A stretch of 64,000 nucleotides of DNA from Hortaea werneckii (lineage: Eukaryota; Ascomycota; Dothideomycetes; Mycosphaerellales; Teratosphaeriaceae): the NCBI GenBank assembly GCA_037044905.1, contig JBAOKB010000020.1, forward strand, positions 1,116,001-1,180,000, written 5' to 3'. The notes below the pieces were generated by a model, which saw only the letters and a list, made by a program, of their open reading frames with translations, was not told the DNA's origin and made no database searches. Of the stretch, positions 21,006 through 31,392 are shown one piece after another; the stretch's first letter is position 1, and the number at the start of each line of letters is the position of its first letter. A program made the translations under genes and the position numbers.

Positions 21006-21373
21006 AGGGCAGGATCGATGGATGGGAAATGGAGAGGGCGAGTGTGGGAGGGGGAGGTGGAATTCGATGTGTGCTACAGATTTGTCCTCTCTTCTTCTTC
21101 TTTTCATCCTCTATGCGAATCGAGAAAAGGTGGGGGAAATCTACGCTTCAGGGGTTCTAGAAAGTGGTGTTTATAGACGTCTAAATGCTATCGTATCTCT
21201 TCTCGTGTCGTTAAGGTATGCTACGGACTCACAATGGGGGCGGAGAAGAAAGAGAAGGTAAATTTGTAAGAAAAAATCCGTGCACTCATACATCTCATGA
21301 ATCTTGTCCGCCATCCCTTTCCTCCAGCCACAAGCTCCTCCCTCACCTCCCCTCATTTCATCTCATCTCACCT
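21006..21373. other. Convergent 3' intergenic region
   Basis: 368 bp between ADE2 and the minus-strand hypothetical gene. It is pyrimidine-rich (tctcatctcaccttc-like) towards the right and should hold both 3' UTRs. Confidence 0.5.
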
Positions 21374-23224
21374 TCAAACCTCCCCCCAGCCCCCCAACCC
21401 CGAACTCCTTCCCGGCCCCGCTCCTCCCCCTGCACTCCCCAAACTCCCTACACTCCCACCTAAATCCCAATAGTTCCTCGAGCTCGTACTGCGGCTGCGC
21501 CGGCTGCGCTTGGTGCTCTGGCTCGCGCAGCTGCTGCTTCCGGCGCGCTTGTGGTGTAATTGCTGTATCTGGTGCCGTCGGAGTAGAGAGTCCCGTCGCA
21601 TGCTGGGAGATGTCGTTGTTCGATCTGCTGATGCGGATGCGGTTGCTGTTGCTGCGCGGGAGACGAGAGGGTGTTGTTGCCGGATGAGTTCGGCGCGGCG
21701 GAAGGACTCGGGGGAGGTGCCGAGGGCGGCGGTTGCTGGGGTAGAGTTGGCTGTTGCCCATGAGGCTGGTAGTGGGCCGGTGGGTTCGGGCTGGGACGCT
21801 GCTGGGATATGGGAGGAGGAGAAGCGGCGGCGTAGGTAGGAGAAGATCATGTTCACGTCGATGTCGCGCTCCCAGTATGCTCGCTCTTGCAGGGCTGAGA
21901 CGTCCTGGTCAACAGGTTCCTCTTCGATGCCCCAGAGGGATGTGTCGGGTTTCTCGCCCGGCGATGCCGTAGTTTGCGGTACGGTCGGCGTGAAGAGGGC
22001 GTCAGATGGCGCGGATTCAGAGCCAGGTTCTGCGGACTTTCGGCGGCGCTGAGAGCGGAGGGAAGGCTGCTTCTGCTGCTGCGCCTGCTGTTCGTACATC
22101 GGCGGTAAACCCGCGTACTCAGGCACCTCAAGAATGCTTTGGTACGTGCTGAATGCTCGGCCGTCATGCTCTGCCAGTTGATGGATGAGCACGCCGAGTT
22201 CTCTCGCGATGCGCTCGAGAAACCTCGTTTCCCAATGGTATTCGTTATCGCGGAAGGTGACCCGGGACTCGTGACGGGCGGCGAAAGAGGAGATGGGCGA
22301 CTGCGGCGTGGGAGTCGGTGACGGGTCTTCTGGCAGCTGCTCACCGAAAATCACCGAAAGGGTATTCTCGTCGAGCCCGATGAGATCCTGAATGACGCGC
22401 TTGGTTATCCGCTGCCACCAAGACTCCGTTGGCTGTGGCGCTTGCCCCAGGCTCTTTGGCAAGGCTGGGTGCTCCCCAGCGATGGGTTCATGGCGAGTAG
22501 CATCGGTTTCGATAGGTGCCGCGTTCGATATTGCGCCACTCATGGCGCTCATTCGACTCATGCGTCTTCTCCTGCGCCGAGTCTCCTTCTCAATCTCTTC
22601 GAGAACGGCCTTGCTCTGCTCCAGCCGCCATTTCTCTATCCGTGCGGTCCGTTCATCGATCAAGTCATGCTCGCTCTCTTCCTCGACCTCATCCAGTCGT
22701 TGTTGTATGCTGCTTCTTCTTCGGGCATGTCGTCTGCGATGAGGATTGTATCGTTCAAACTGCCAGAGCTGCTCTTGTAGCCCGCCCGATGAGAATGCGC
22801 CGAGTCCGTCGTGGGTGGGAAGCACGGTGCCGCCGCTCTGATCCAGCTGCTGGTTCGACGATGCGGAGAAAGGGGTGTGCTGGAAGGCATGCAGACCGTC
22901 GTCGAGACTGTCCAGCTCTTCGTTCTCGTCGTCCACCTCAGTCCCCTGACATGTCGCTTCTTCGGCACTATCGGCAGGCTGCGATCTGATATGTGTTTCC
23001 AGTGAGCCGAGATCGGTGGCGGTGGCTGTTCTCGGGGTTTGCGATGTGGTGGTGGTTTGCGACCGGCCGTCGGCATACTGTGGGGAGAATAGTATCCATT
23101 CTTGCGAATCCTCTACCGTTCTCCTGTGTGCTGGTGATACCGGTGCTTGCACATCGCCAGTCTGCCTCGATAACGAAGGTTGGCGCAACGGCTGGGGCCG
23201 CTGTTGCGGCTGTCGGAAGGCCAT
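21374..23224 (-). CDS. Conserved fungal hypothetical protein
   Basis: Single exon, 616 aa from the first ATG (MAFRQPQQRP). I do not recognise a named domain, but parts look like a protein conserved in filamentous ascomycetes. These are SQEWILFSPQ near the start, a Glu/Arg-rich helix (IEKWRLEQSKAVLEEIEKET) followed by a run of Arg, and a central block WWQRITKRVIQDLIGLDENT. Further on come YHWETRFLERIARELGVLI, YWERDIDVNMIFSYLRRR and a C-terminus with SSRNYWDLGGSVGSLG. The rest is low-complexity Ser/Thr/Gln. There is no signal peptide or membrane segment. The Arg-rich segment could be a nuclear localisation signal. No function is assigned. Confidence 0.75.
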   Translation of the reverse strand: MAFRQPQQRPQPLRQPSLSRQTGDVQAPVSPAHRRTVEDSQEWILFSPQYADGRSQTTTTSQTPRTATATDLGSLETHIRSQPADSAEEATCQGTEVDDENEELDSLDDGLHAFQHTPFSASSNQQLDQSGGTVLPTHDGLGAFSSGGLQEQLWQFERYNPHRRRHARRRSSIQQRLDEVEEESEHDLIDERTARIEKWRLEQSKAVLEEIEKETRRRRRRMSRMSAMSGAISNAAPIETDATRHEPIAGEHPALPKSLGQAPQPTESWWQRITKRVIQDLIGLDENTLSVIFGEQLPEDPSPTPTPQSPISSFAARHESRVTFRDNEYHWETRFLERIARELGVLIHQLAEHDGRAFSTYQSILEVPEYAGLPPMYEQQAQQQKQPSLRSQRRRKSAEPGSESAPSDALFTPTVPQTTASPGEKPDTSLWGIEEEPVDQDVSALQERAYWERDIDVNMIFSYLRRRFSSSHIPAASQPEPTGPLPASWATANSTPATAALGTSPESFRRAELIRQQHPLVSRAATATASASADRTTTSPSMRRDSLLRRHQIQQLHHKRAGSSSCASQSTKRSRRSRSTSSRNYWDLGGSVGSLGSAGGGAGPGRSSGLGGWGEV

Positions 23225-25061
23225 GAGGGTTGCTCGCAAACAAGCTGACGACTTATGCTGATAGGAGAGTCGCCGCCTGTAGCAGCTCCAGGCTGCTCGA
23301 TAGATTTGAAGTTCCGCAGGTTACACGCGTGTTAGGTGACAGGTGCGTCGCAAGCTGAGTGGTTGACGGCGGAGGAAGACAGCGATGTCGGGTAAATGAC
23401 GAGACCAGGAGAAGTCGTTGATGTATGCTTCAACGATTGGGAACAGAGATGCAAAAGTCTTTGTCTAGGCACACGCAGGACCGTGACAGTAACGAGAGGC
23501 GACGAGCGTGTGGAGGTAGGAGGTAGGAGGTAGTAGGTAGTTGATCCTATGATCAAGCGATCCAAAGTAGGGCCGACCAAACCTTGGTTGCTGTCTCCCG
23601 CGAGCTTATACCACTCCTCCCACTCTCGCGGTCTGGCTCGTCACTGGGACAGAGGGATGTGAAACGATAGGGGAATCCTCTTATTGTCCGGGGGACGGAG
23701 TCGACGTCAAGTTGTAACATGACATGCAGGCTTGGTCTCCTATCAGGCGCAGGAGCAGGAAGGCTCAAGATGCGACAGGTACATGGGTACTGCACGGCGT
23801 AGACGATACATCACCGCCATGCCATGCGATGCACGAGACTGATAAGCTATCTCCCACACTAATCTACCCGCTATGACGGAAGGTTATATCCCGGCCCAGC
23901 GGATAAAACACGCTGCAACTACTAGTACTTACTACATAGGACAGTAGTAATGCTGTGCTTGGATGAGATCGAATTAATGTACGTGATTCATCATCGCTGC
24001 CCACTTATTAAACCCGATCAACGTGGTCTCGCAATTACCCAATCTGGATTCTGGACTGGATTCATTGAATAAACGAGCGCAAGAAATGTAGACGGGATGC
24101 ATGCGTTGAGGATTGCTCCGTCAGCTCCATGCTTGGCCGATTACGGCTCTGACGTGCAAAGAGTTGCCACATTCTCTCTCTGTACCCTTGCTTCTCCTGC
24201 TGACACTTTCGCCATATTGCTTGATCATGCACAAAATTCCGTCAGTCTCTTGCGGCATGTTCTACCACTGATATTTGCTTACGCAGGCGATGGACGTTGT
24301 TGCGCTCAGACAGCTGCCTTGCTTTCCCTCAGCCGCCTCGAGCGATTTCCAGGGTTCTTTCCTGACTACATACTATGTAGAACAACATGTGTAACCTCAC
24401 TCAGCGGGAATCTTGTTGGTGATGAAAGACATAACCACATGAGCATTTACAGCTGTGATAGCCCGGTCTCGATTTTTCGTTCTGCCCTATAAAAAAAAAA
24501 AAAAAAAAAAAAAAAAGCGAAGAAGATCAGAAGAATACCAAGGACTCTCGTCTTCTTTGCACCGATTTTGTTGTGGTTAGCCCTCTCCCTGGAGGCCGCA
24601 GAGCCGCCAAGCTCCCTCTTGAACATGAGGAGTGAGAGGAGGGTGTTCCGGCCACATTGACAACATTGGTGCTTAGCATCCAACACTTACTCTACCATCT
24701 GCCTCATGTCGCGCAACGCAGACCCCAATCAAATACATCCACAAGAGAAAGCTACTGGAAAGGCTCCCACCACAGCCTTAACATCGTCTAGTACGAACAT
24801 GAGTCGCCCTCACCCCATAATTTCTCCGTCTTGCTCGTGAGAGTCTGGTTGTTACATTATACCCCGCACTTCATCTATTCACCTTCCCTTCTTGGAGCGG
24901 AGGTCGTCTGCTTTGGAGGTGGCATAATAAAATATCTGCAGCATAGATTTACCCTGCCGGAGAGGACATGAGACTCGCGATGTATTAAATATCCATGGCT
25001 GCCTTGGTACTTATGATCATTTCGCTTTCTTCCAACCATTGTCAGTCTCCACATAGGAAAG
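23225..25061. other. Long intergenic region, no recognisable gene
   Basis: 1.84 kb between the divergent minus-strand hypothetical and the CE2 esterase. It must hold both promoters. Frames of 60-130 codons on either strand have no recognisable domain. It contains a pure A26 tract (24491-24516), short repeats of aggtaggaggtagtagg near 23520, and AT-rich stretches around 23930-24080. Confidence 0.5.
24491..24516. repeat. Homopolymer A26
   Basis: An uninterrupted run of 26 A in intergenic DNA, about 550 bp upstream of the esterase start. Confidence 0.95.
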
Positions 25062-26186
25062 ATGAACCTCCTCACTGCGTGTCTGGCATTAGCAAGTCCC
25101 TTAATTTCTGCATCACCCACGCCGCCTCGAGGTCCTCCTCACCAGGAAACACCACCATTCCGCTATCTAGGCAGAGTTAACCCTGCAACTAGGGAGCTAA
25201 CCTGGCCCGCTACCGGTGTCGAATTCGCTTTTGTCGGATCATCAGCCAACATACCACTCGCAGATGTGACGGGAACGAACTCGATAGATTTGACCATCGA
25301 TGATGACGAGCCGATAGTAATCGACAATGTCACCGGGCCCTTCATCTCCACCCCAACCAGCCTCTCACATGGCCACCATACTGTCCAGCTCCGCAAGAAG
25401 TCCGAAGCCTCCTTTGGCAGCATCTTCCTCGGCGACCTAACCACGATCAACGGCCTCAAGCAATCCCCCCACCTCGATCCCCACCACCACCGCGTCAAAC
25501 GCATGGAGATCATCGGCGACTCCATCAGCGTAGGCTACGGCGAAGACGGCACCTTCCCCTGCACCAACACGGCCGCCGTCGAAGACGGCCCCAACACCTA
25601 CGGCGCCATGACGGCCGCCGCCTTGAACGCCTCCTACAGCATCGTAGCCTGGTCCGGCAAAGGCCTGATCCGGAACTACGTCTCCCCCACCCCCGACACA
25701 TCCCCGACTATGCCCGAACTCTGGACACGCTGGGGCGCCCACGACCCAGACAACTCCTACCCCTTCCCACCCTCCCAACCCTCCGTCGACATCGTCGTCC
25801 TCAACCTCGGAACCAACGACTTCGGCTACCTCCTCACGTCCCCCAACGGGACCTCCTACGAGGCCCGTCCACCTATCACCCAAGCCCAATGGACCACCGC
25901 CACCGTCGCCTTCGCCCACAAGATCCTCTCCAAATACCCACACGCCGAACTCTTCCTCACTTCCTCCCCGATGCTCAGCGACGACTACCCCGCAGGACAA
26001 CAGCAGCATTCGACGCAGAGTGCCGCGTTGCGGGACGCGGTGCGGGAGATTGGGAAGCAGGCGCATTTTGTCGATTTCCCGCCTCAGAGTACGGAGAGCT
26101 TGGGGTGTGATTATCATCCGTCGGTCGAGGAGCATGAGGTGATGGCGGGGATTTTGACGGAGGCTGTGAGGGGGGTTTTGGGGTGA
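25062..26186 (+). CDS. Secreted SGNH-fold carbohydrate esterase, CE2-like (acetyl esterase)
   Basis: Single exon, 374 aa. An N-terminal signal peptide (MNLLTACLALASPLISASP) indicates secretion. Residues about 30-140 form a beta-rich domain (FRYLGRVNPATRELTWPATG), matching the jelly-roll N-domain of CE2 esterases. The SGNH hydrolase domain follows, with the nucleophile block MEIIGDSISVGYG (Ser154), block III VLNLGTNDFGY and the catalytic His in GCDYHPS (His352). CE2 enzymes deacetylate plant cell-wall polysaccharides such as xylan or mannan. Substrate choice here is inference; three NxT/S sites support a secreted glycoprotein. The 5' end is isolated by 1.8 kb of non-coding DNA and the stop is followed within 35 bp by an unusual G-rich tract. 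Confidence 0.88.
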   Translation: MNLLTACLALASPLISASPTPPRGPPHQETPPFRYLGRVNPATRELTWPATGVEFAFVGSSANIPLADVTGTNSIDLTIDDDEPIVIDNVTGPFISTPTSLSHGHHTVQLRKKSEASFGSIFLGDLTTINGLKQSPHLDPHHHRVKRMEIIGDSISVGYGEDGTFPCTNTAAVEDGPNTYGAMTAAALNASYSIVAWSGKGLIRNYVSPTPDTSPTMPELWTRWGAHDPDNSYPFPPSQPSVDIVVLNLGTNDFGYLLTSPNGTSYEARPPITQAQWTTATVAFAHKILSKYPHAELFLTSSPMLSDDYPAGQQQHSTQSAALRDAVREIGKQAHFVDFPPQSTESLGCDYHPSVEEHEVMAGILTEAVRGVLG

Positions 26187-26589
26187 GTTTTGGGTTGTTT
26201 GGGTTGTTTGGGTTGTTTGGGGGGGGGGGGGGGGGGGGGGGGGGGGAGCGGGCTATGAGGTGGTGGGGGTGGATGGTTTTCTCTCTCCCTTCACCCTGAT
26301 CCAGATGGGGAAATAGGAAATGGAAGGGGGCCTTGGCTTTTCTAGGAAAATTCTCATCATCATTATTATTGTTGTTATTCTCTTCGAGACACACGCTCAC
26401 CTCTCTCTACCTCCTCCTCCTAAAGTTGATAGTTGCGGTGTTACAGTGCCCTGTTGATACCAGGGTTTGGTCATATACCTCATCACATTTAGATGAGACC
26501 ATTTCTTCCGCTTTGCTGTAGTCAAGGAATCAGCATGGAGATCCCATTTTCTTCTTTCCTTTTTCCCCCTTTCCTTCTTCCTTTTTCCC
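26187..26589. other. Convergent 3' region, esterase / TFIIIC subunit
   Basis: 403 bp between convergent stop codons. It begins with a GTTTGGGTT tandem repeat and a G28 run (listed separately) and ends in a pyrimidine-rich ttcctttttccccctttcc stretch. Confidence 0.6.
26193..26246. repeat. TTGTTTGGG tandem repeat followed by G28
   Basis: Three to four copies of a 9-bp unit (ttgtttggg) run directly into an uninterrupted G28 tract at 26219-26246, all just 3' of the esterase stop codon. Confidence 0.9.
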
Positions 26590-27795
26590 TCAGGCATTTT
26601 CTACGGCTGCCGCGCCGGGCTGTGCCTGCTGATGCTGCTCCTGCTGCCCATCAATTGGAGTTCGGTTCGTCTTCGGTCTGGAAAAGGTCTCTACGGTCTG
26701 ATGACGGAACCGCAGACCATCCCCATCCCCACCATCCCCACCACCATAATCATCATCATCATCATCATCATCATCACCCCCTCCCCGCCGATCAGACATC
26801 CGTCGCCGCTTGGCCGAAGGCAGCCGCACACCCTCCTCCTCATCCCCAGCCTCGCCACTCGCACCAGCACCACGCACCCCCCGCTCCGAGGCCGCCGCAG
26901 CAGCGACAGCTCTCGCGCGAATCCCCTCCCTATCGGCCGGAGGGTCATAATACCGTACCCCGCTGACGGGGACGAGGTCCGTCTCGCCGCGCTTGAGCTT
27001 GATGGCCGACAGCTGCTCGAGGAAGCTGGCTTGCTGCTCCATTGCCTCGGTCCGGACGCGGTCGCGCGGGATGGTGAGCGGGTCGCCGGGCCGGACGTGG
27101 GAGAAGTCGCTGCTGGGCGGGAGCCCGGCGGCGGTGGCGGCGGGGGGACTGGGAGGGGGGTTAGTTGTCGAGGTGGTGGTGGTGGTGGTGGGAACATCTT
27201 GGGAGGAAGGATGATTTTCGTCGGCTTCCCTTGGAAGAAGTGGCGAGGTCTCGACAACGACGGGTTTAGGTCTCGGCTGCAGCGTCACGGGCTTGCCGAC
27301 TAAGCGTATCCGTGACAGGCCGACCACGTCGACGGCGTTGCCAGGGCGGAGCGGGGTCTCAGTCACACCGGGTCTGGCGACGTATACTTGGGTGCTGAGA
27401 TCGGTGTGCCAGTTGCAACTGTAGACGCCGTAGACGAACTTGACAAACGGGTTCTCGCTATGCATGTCGAGAATCTGGAGTTTGGCTTCCTGGGTCGCCG
27501 TGGGGAGTTGGTCTTCGCCATCGGCTGCCGCCGCAGGGAGGCTAGGCAGTCGCGCGGTGGTGACGGCAGGGACGGCGGCTTCGCGCTCCTCACGTGCCGA
27601 CTGTTCAGTCGTCGTCTCTGGTCTTCGTTTTCCCTTGGGCGCCGCTCGGTTGCGTTTGCGAGGCTCGGGCGTAGCGACTGCATTTGACACGTGCGTGGTC
27701 AGGTCCAGGGTGAGATAGAAGTCTTCGGTTTCGTCGTCGTCGTACTCGTACTCCCATTCAGCGTCGTCTTCGCCCGTGTCGGCTCTGCTGGCCAT
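26590..27795 (-). CDS. Transcription factor TFIIIC subunit with triple-barrel domain (Tau55/Sfc7/GTF3C6-like)
   Basis: Single exon, 401 aa. The N-terminus EYEYDDDETEDFYLTLDLT is the characteristic opening of the TFIIIC tau55-related triple-barrel domain. The second half of the domain is at about 105-165, with LQILDMHSENPFVKFVYGVY, CNWHTDLSTQVYVA and VDVVGLSRIRLVGKPVTL. A Lys/Arg/Thr-rich insertion separates the two halves. The C-terminal 220 residues are low complexity: Thr, Pro, Gly, a run of nine Asp and a Gln-rich tail. In yeast, Tau55 dimerises with Tau95 in the tauA lobe that binds box A of tRNA genes; this protein should have that role in Pol III transcription. The yeast phosphatase domain is absent, as in metazoan and other fungal homologues. 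Confidence 0.85.
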   Translation of the reverse strand: MASRADTGEDDAEWEYEYDDDETEDFYLTLDLTTHVSNAVATPEPRKRNRAAPKGKRRPETTTEQSAREEREAAVPAVTTARLPSLPAAAADGEDQLPTATQEAKLQILDMHSENPFVKFVYGVYSCNWHTDLSTQVYVARPGVTETPLRPGNAVDVVGLSRIRLVGKPVTLQPRPKPVVVETSPLLPREADENHPSSQDVPTTTTTTSTTNPPPSPPAATAAGLPPSSDFSHVRPGDPLTIPRDRVRTEAMEQQASFLEQLSAIKLKRGETDLVPVSGVRYYDPPADREGIRARAVAAAAASERGVRGAGASGEAGDEEEGVRLPSAKRRRMSDRRGGGDDDDDDDDDYGGGDGGDGDGLRFRHQTVETFSRPKTNRTPIDGQQEQHQQAQPGAAAVENA

Positions 27796-29493
27796 GATTG
27801 GATGCGAATGGCTCTCTTCAGATCCTGTCCCCGTCCGCCACTCACCTTGCTTGCTGTTTCCTATTAGCTGGTCGGCGCTAAGGGGAAGTGGATGAGGCTG
27901 TAACCGGGGTTCCAGGATAGGTGAGGTAAGGTAATGTAGGGAGAGTATTGGCCACCTACCAGTGCACGTTGCTGCCTACGCGAACACTGAGGATGAGGCT
28001 ACAAGGTGAACAAGCTCCAATGCGATCATACTCGCATTCACGTGGTGCTTACTGCTTTCTGTTCAGGCCTGGGCTTTTTCTGGCCAGCGACAAGGGCATG
28101 CAGGTGCCGAAAACGAATGGATGAATACCTAGACAGGTATCGTTCAAGCAGCGGTGGGGGCGTTGGAGGTGGTACGGGGTCACCTGACTCCAGGAAGCGT
28201 AAAGCCCGAAATACAGGTACCTAGGTACATTCTGCTTTTGGCGCTCGGAAGCGGATGATCCTCTCCCGCCCAGTCCCTTCTCGTCCCTGAACACGAGACA
28301 GTCACTGCTTATCGGACTTATCTCAACCGGGGCCGACACTGCCGAACGGATGCATGACGTAGACCATCCATCTTCCTACAGTAATGGAATTGCCAACAGT
28401 AGGAGGTAATGGAATTGCCGTGAACATGTATTCGACAGTAGATGTACACGGAACCAGTACTCAGTATGCCTTACCAGCAGTGCATGTGTAGCGTGAAATC
28501 AATGACAAGTGCTGAGTCTGACCTGAATCATCCCCCTACCTCCGTCTGTATTGCCGGACCTCGTTGCTGCAAGGTGAGAATAAGCACCTTTGACCGCCGC
28601 GCTGGACCCACTGGCACCTGCATGAGACTCGCAGACCAAGCTCAGGCGTGCATATCATCAGCCCATCCATGATCCTGCCTCTCGCCGACCTAGGTACTTA
28701 GGTACTCTTACTTCCTGAGTCGTGAGTGATTTGATGTCCCAGCTCGGTGTCTACCGCGGTATTACTGTACATCCCCGCGACCCGGAAACCTTACATCAGG
28801 CGGTGCTTACGAGACGCCTGTCCCTTCCTGTCCTATTCGGCCAGTCCAGCCAGCATAACTTCTCCGAGGAAGCCGGCTTGTCATTCGCCTGTCCGAGCGC
28901 ATCTACGGTACTGCGTCACTCGCTCACTATTGGCTTCTTGTGAGACTACTATTACCTACCTAGGTACTGTAGCAGAGTTGATTGCATCTTACGACTACGA
29001 CTACGACTACGACTACGACGACCAGACTACGACGATACTACCACTGCTGCTACTACTAGTGCTTTGGCTAGTCTGATTACTACGACTCGGCCGCGCAGTC
29101 ACTGCCCTGCGTCCTTTGTCTACCGCCTCATTGTTGTCCCCGTCACGCGGGAATTTCAGTCCGGCGGTCAGGTACCGCAACTACTACATCCCAGTCTCAC
29201 ATTCCATTTCCCATACTGGTCCCGGCGACTCCTACATATCTCTCATCTTCCCTCGCTTCCCGGACTGCGCCGATCTGGAATCGCCTAATCCCTCCGATCC
29301 CATCATCTAGACACATCCTGACACATCACCAACCATATATTGATTGCCCGCCGATCGCATCGCATCGCATCGACACTCCTCCCACCTGTGACACATTCAA
29401 AATCTCAACCTCATGATCCGGTGACCAAGACGACCGCTGTCCGCACATTGGAGTGAGGCCGTGAGACCCGACACTCCGACATCCCTACCCTCT
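27796..29493. promoter_or_regulatory. Divergent intergenic region, TFIIIC subunit / Vps62-like gene
   Basis: 1.7 kb with both promoters and no recognisable gene. It contains several copies of a TACCTAGGTA-type motif (28215-28226, 28688-28707, 28953-28966) and a GACTAC hexamer repeat near 29000. The last 200 bp, rich in cctcccac and acacat elements, are probably the 5' UTR of the Vps62-like gene. Confidence 0.5.
28990..29020. repeat. Hexanucleotide microsatellite (ACGACT)n
   Basis: About five tandem copies of ACGACT, followed by related ACGACC and GACTACGACG units. Confidence 0.9.
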
Positions 29494-31392
29494 ATGCAAC
29501 GGCCCGGCCGGAGATGGTTCTTCGCCTTCTGCGTCGCTGCCATCGTCTATATCATCATCAGCGGCGTGAGCCTTCGCATCGGGGGATTTGGCACCCCAGC
29601 AGAGGCTCTCGAGAACGCAGAGTGGGTGTCGAGCAGCAAGAACTGGATAGATCGCCAGCTGTGCAGGTGGATAGGCGTGTGCGGTGTCACACACCTCAAT
29701 AGCAATGGCTGGACATGGGAGAAGGCGAGAGAGGGCATACCAGAGCCAGCGCCAGACTGGCACAGCTTCTGGACCTCGGGCGAGGAGGACCCAGACTCAT
29801 GGTCGAAGGAGGAGAGGCAGCTGCGTGAGATACCGCAGTATGTGCTAGATCATGCCCCATACGTCCACCTCTTTTCCGGCGAGAGCTTCTGGCCGAGCGA
29901 CGTGGCCGAACATCTGGTGCATGTCTCCCCCATGATGAACTACACCGAAATCGACGACCTAGAAGATGACCGCAATCTGACGAATCTACACGAATTGGAT
30001 GGATTACCCGAAGGCATGCACGGCCGGTACGTTTACCTTCAGAGCGACGACAATGTCGAAGAGCGACCTGAGTGGCTCACGAGCAAATACAACATTCCAC
30101 ACTCGCCGGATCCGAGGATGGACATTCAGAGAGATGATGACAATGAAGAGGATCACCCGTGGCCAACCGGCGACGAAGATGATGAAGAGATGCCTGCGCC
30201 CGAGCCATCGGGACAACAGCCGTTTGTCGAAAGCGGATTGTCTTCATCTATTGGTATCCCGTTTCCAACGTTGCCGGTTGATCTCTCGCCAAGTTTCAAT
30301 GGACGATGCGGTGGCAATAGCGGGTATACATGCAAAGGGAGCAAGTTTGGCCAATGCTGCTCCATCCATGGGTGGTGCGGTAAATCAGACGATTATTGCG
30401 ACATTTACTGCGATCCGCAACATGGCAAATGCAACGACCCGCTGAATCCGCCCCTTCAACCCCACATGGACCTGCGCAAGCACAAAAGACATTTTCCAAC
30501 CTCAAACGATCGACCAACGCCACTTGGCAAGTCCAACGCGCCCGCCATCCTGATCGTGGTCGACAAGGGCAACGGCACGGTCGACGCCTTCTGGTTCTAC
30601 TTCTACTCCTTCAACCTCGGGCAGAAAGTCTTCAACATCCGCTTCGGCAACCACGTCGGCGACTGGGAGCACACGATGATCCGGTTCGAGCACGGCAAGC
30701 CCACCTCGGTCTTCCTCTCCGAGCACGACTTCGGCGCCGCCTACGCCTTCCACGCCCTGGAGAAATACGTCCCCAACCCAGACGGCAGCGAAACCATGGT
30801 CGGCACCTGGACCAACTCGACCTTCTCCCCGGTCGCCAAACGGCCCGTCACTTACTCCGCCGTCGGCTCGCACGCCATGTACGCCCTGCCCGGCCTGCAT
30901 CCCTACGTGCTGCCCTGGGGCCTCTTACACGACCAAACCGACCGCGGTCCCCTCTGGGACCCGAAACAGAATTTCCGCGCCTACACCTATTCCCCTTCCG
31001 CCTCCCCTACCAACCACTCCATGCGCGCCGCCCTCTGCAACCCCCGCGCCCCGACCGACTGGCTCCACTACGCCGGCCACTGGGGCGACAAGTATTACCC
31101 CCTCTCCGACCCCCGCCAGTACCGCTTCGCAGGGCAGTATCATTACGTGAACGGGCCCACGGGACCCAAGTTCAAGCGGCTGGGGAGGAAGGAGGTATGT
31201 CAGATTAAGGACGGGCCCTGTCGGATTCGGCAGTGGTTGGATAATGGCGCTGTGCCTGTGGGTGGTGGTGGTGGTGGGGAGCGGGGAAGAGGTAGAGGCG
31301 GGAGGAAGACGAGGATTTCCCCGCCGGGGAACGATGGTGGGGAGGAAGAGGGTGGGTTGCCGGGGGGGAATAGTACGGATGATTCGCCTTGA
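29494..31392 (+). CDS. Vps62-like membrane protein with inserted chitin-binding type-1 (CBM18) domain
   Basis: Single exon, 632 aa. A signal-anchor segment at about residues 8-28 (FFAFCVAAIVYIIISGVSL) suggests a type II membrane or vacuolar/secretory protein. Two parts match the Vps62/Tda6 family. The first is YVHLFSGESFWPSDVAEHL at about 130. The second is the long C-terminal block with FWFYFYSFNLGQ, FGNHVGDWEHTMIRF, SEHDFGAAYAF and GSHAMYALPGLH. Between them, at residues 272-313, lies a complete eight-cysteine hevein domain (RCGGNSGYTCKGSKFGQCC, then WCGKSDDYCD and GKC). Yeast Vps62 affects vacuolar protein sorting by an unknown mechanism. The CBM18 part should bind chitin, so the protein may act at the cell wall. 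The open frame extends 11 codons upstream without an ATG. The C-terminus is Gly/Arg-rich. Confidence 0.88.
   Translation: MQRPGRRWFFAFCVAAIVYIIISGVSLRIGGFGTPAEALENAEWVSSSKNWIDRQLCRWIGVCGVTHLNSNGWTWEKAREGIPEPAPDWHSFWTSGEEDPDSWSKEERQLREIPQYVLDHAPYVHLFSGESFWPSDVAEHLVHVSPMMNYTEIDDLEDDRNLTNLHELDGLPEGMHGRYVYLQSDDNVEERPEWLTSKYNIPHSPDPRMDIQRDDDNEEDHPWPTGDEDDEEMPAPEPSGQQPFVESGLSSSIGIPFPTLPVDLSPSFNGRCGGNSGYTCKGSKFGQCCSIHGWCGKSDDYCDIYCDPQHGKCNDPLNPPLQPHMDLRKHKRHFPTSNDRPTPLGKSNAPAILIVVDKGNGTVDAFWFYFYSFNLGQKVFNIRFGNHVGDWEHTMIRFEHGKPTSVFLSEHDFGAAYAFHALEKYVPNPDGSETMVGTWTNSTFSPVAKRPVTYSAVGSHAMYALPGLHPYVLPWGLLHDQTDRGPLWDPKQNFRAYTYSPSASPTNHSMRAALCNPRAPTDWLHYAGHWGDKYYPLSDPRQYRFAGQYHYVNGPTGPKFKRLGRKEVCQIKDGPCRIRQWLDNGAVPVGGGGGGERGRGRGGRKTRISPPGNDGGEEEGGLPGGNSTDDSP

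Noticed and set aside
24097..24492. 131-codon frame upstream of the CE2 gene
   Set aside because: No domain; it ends at the A26 tract and has random-looking composition.
25437..26135. 232-codon frame antisense to the CE2 esterase
   Set aside because: Gly/Val-rich complement of third-position-C codons; no recognisable motif.
29461..29493. 11-codon upstream extension of the Vps62-like frame
   Set aside because: It begins with GTG; the first ATG at 29494 gives a clean signal anchor.
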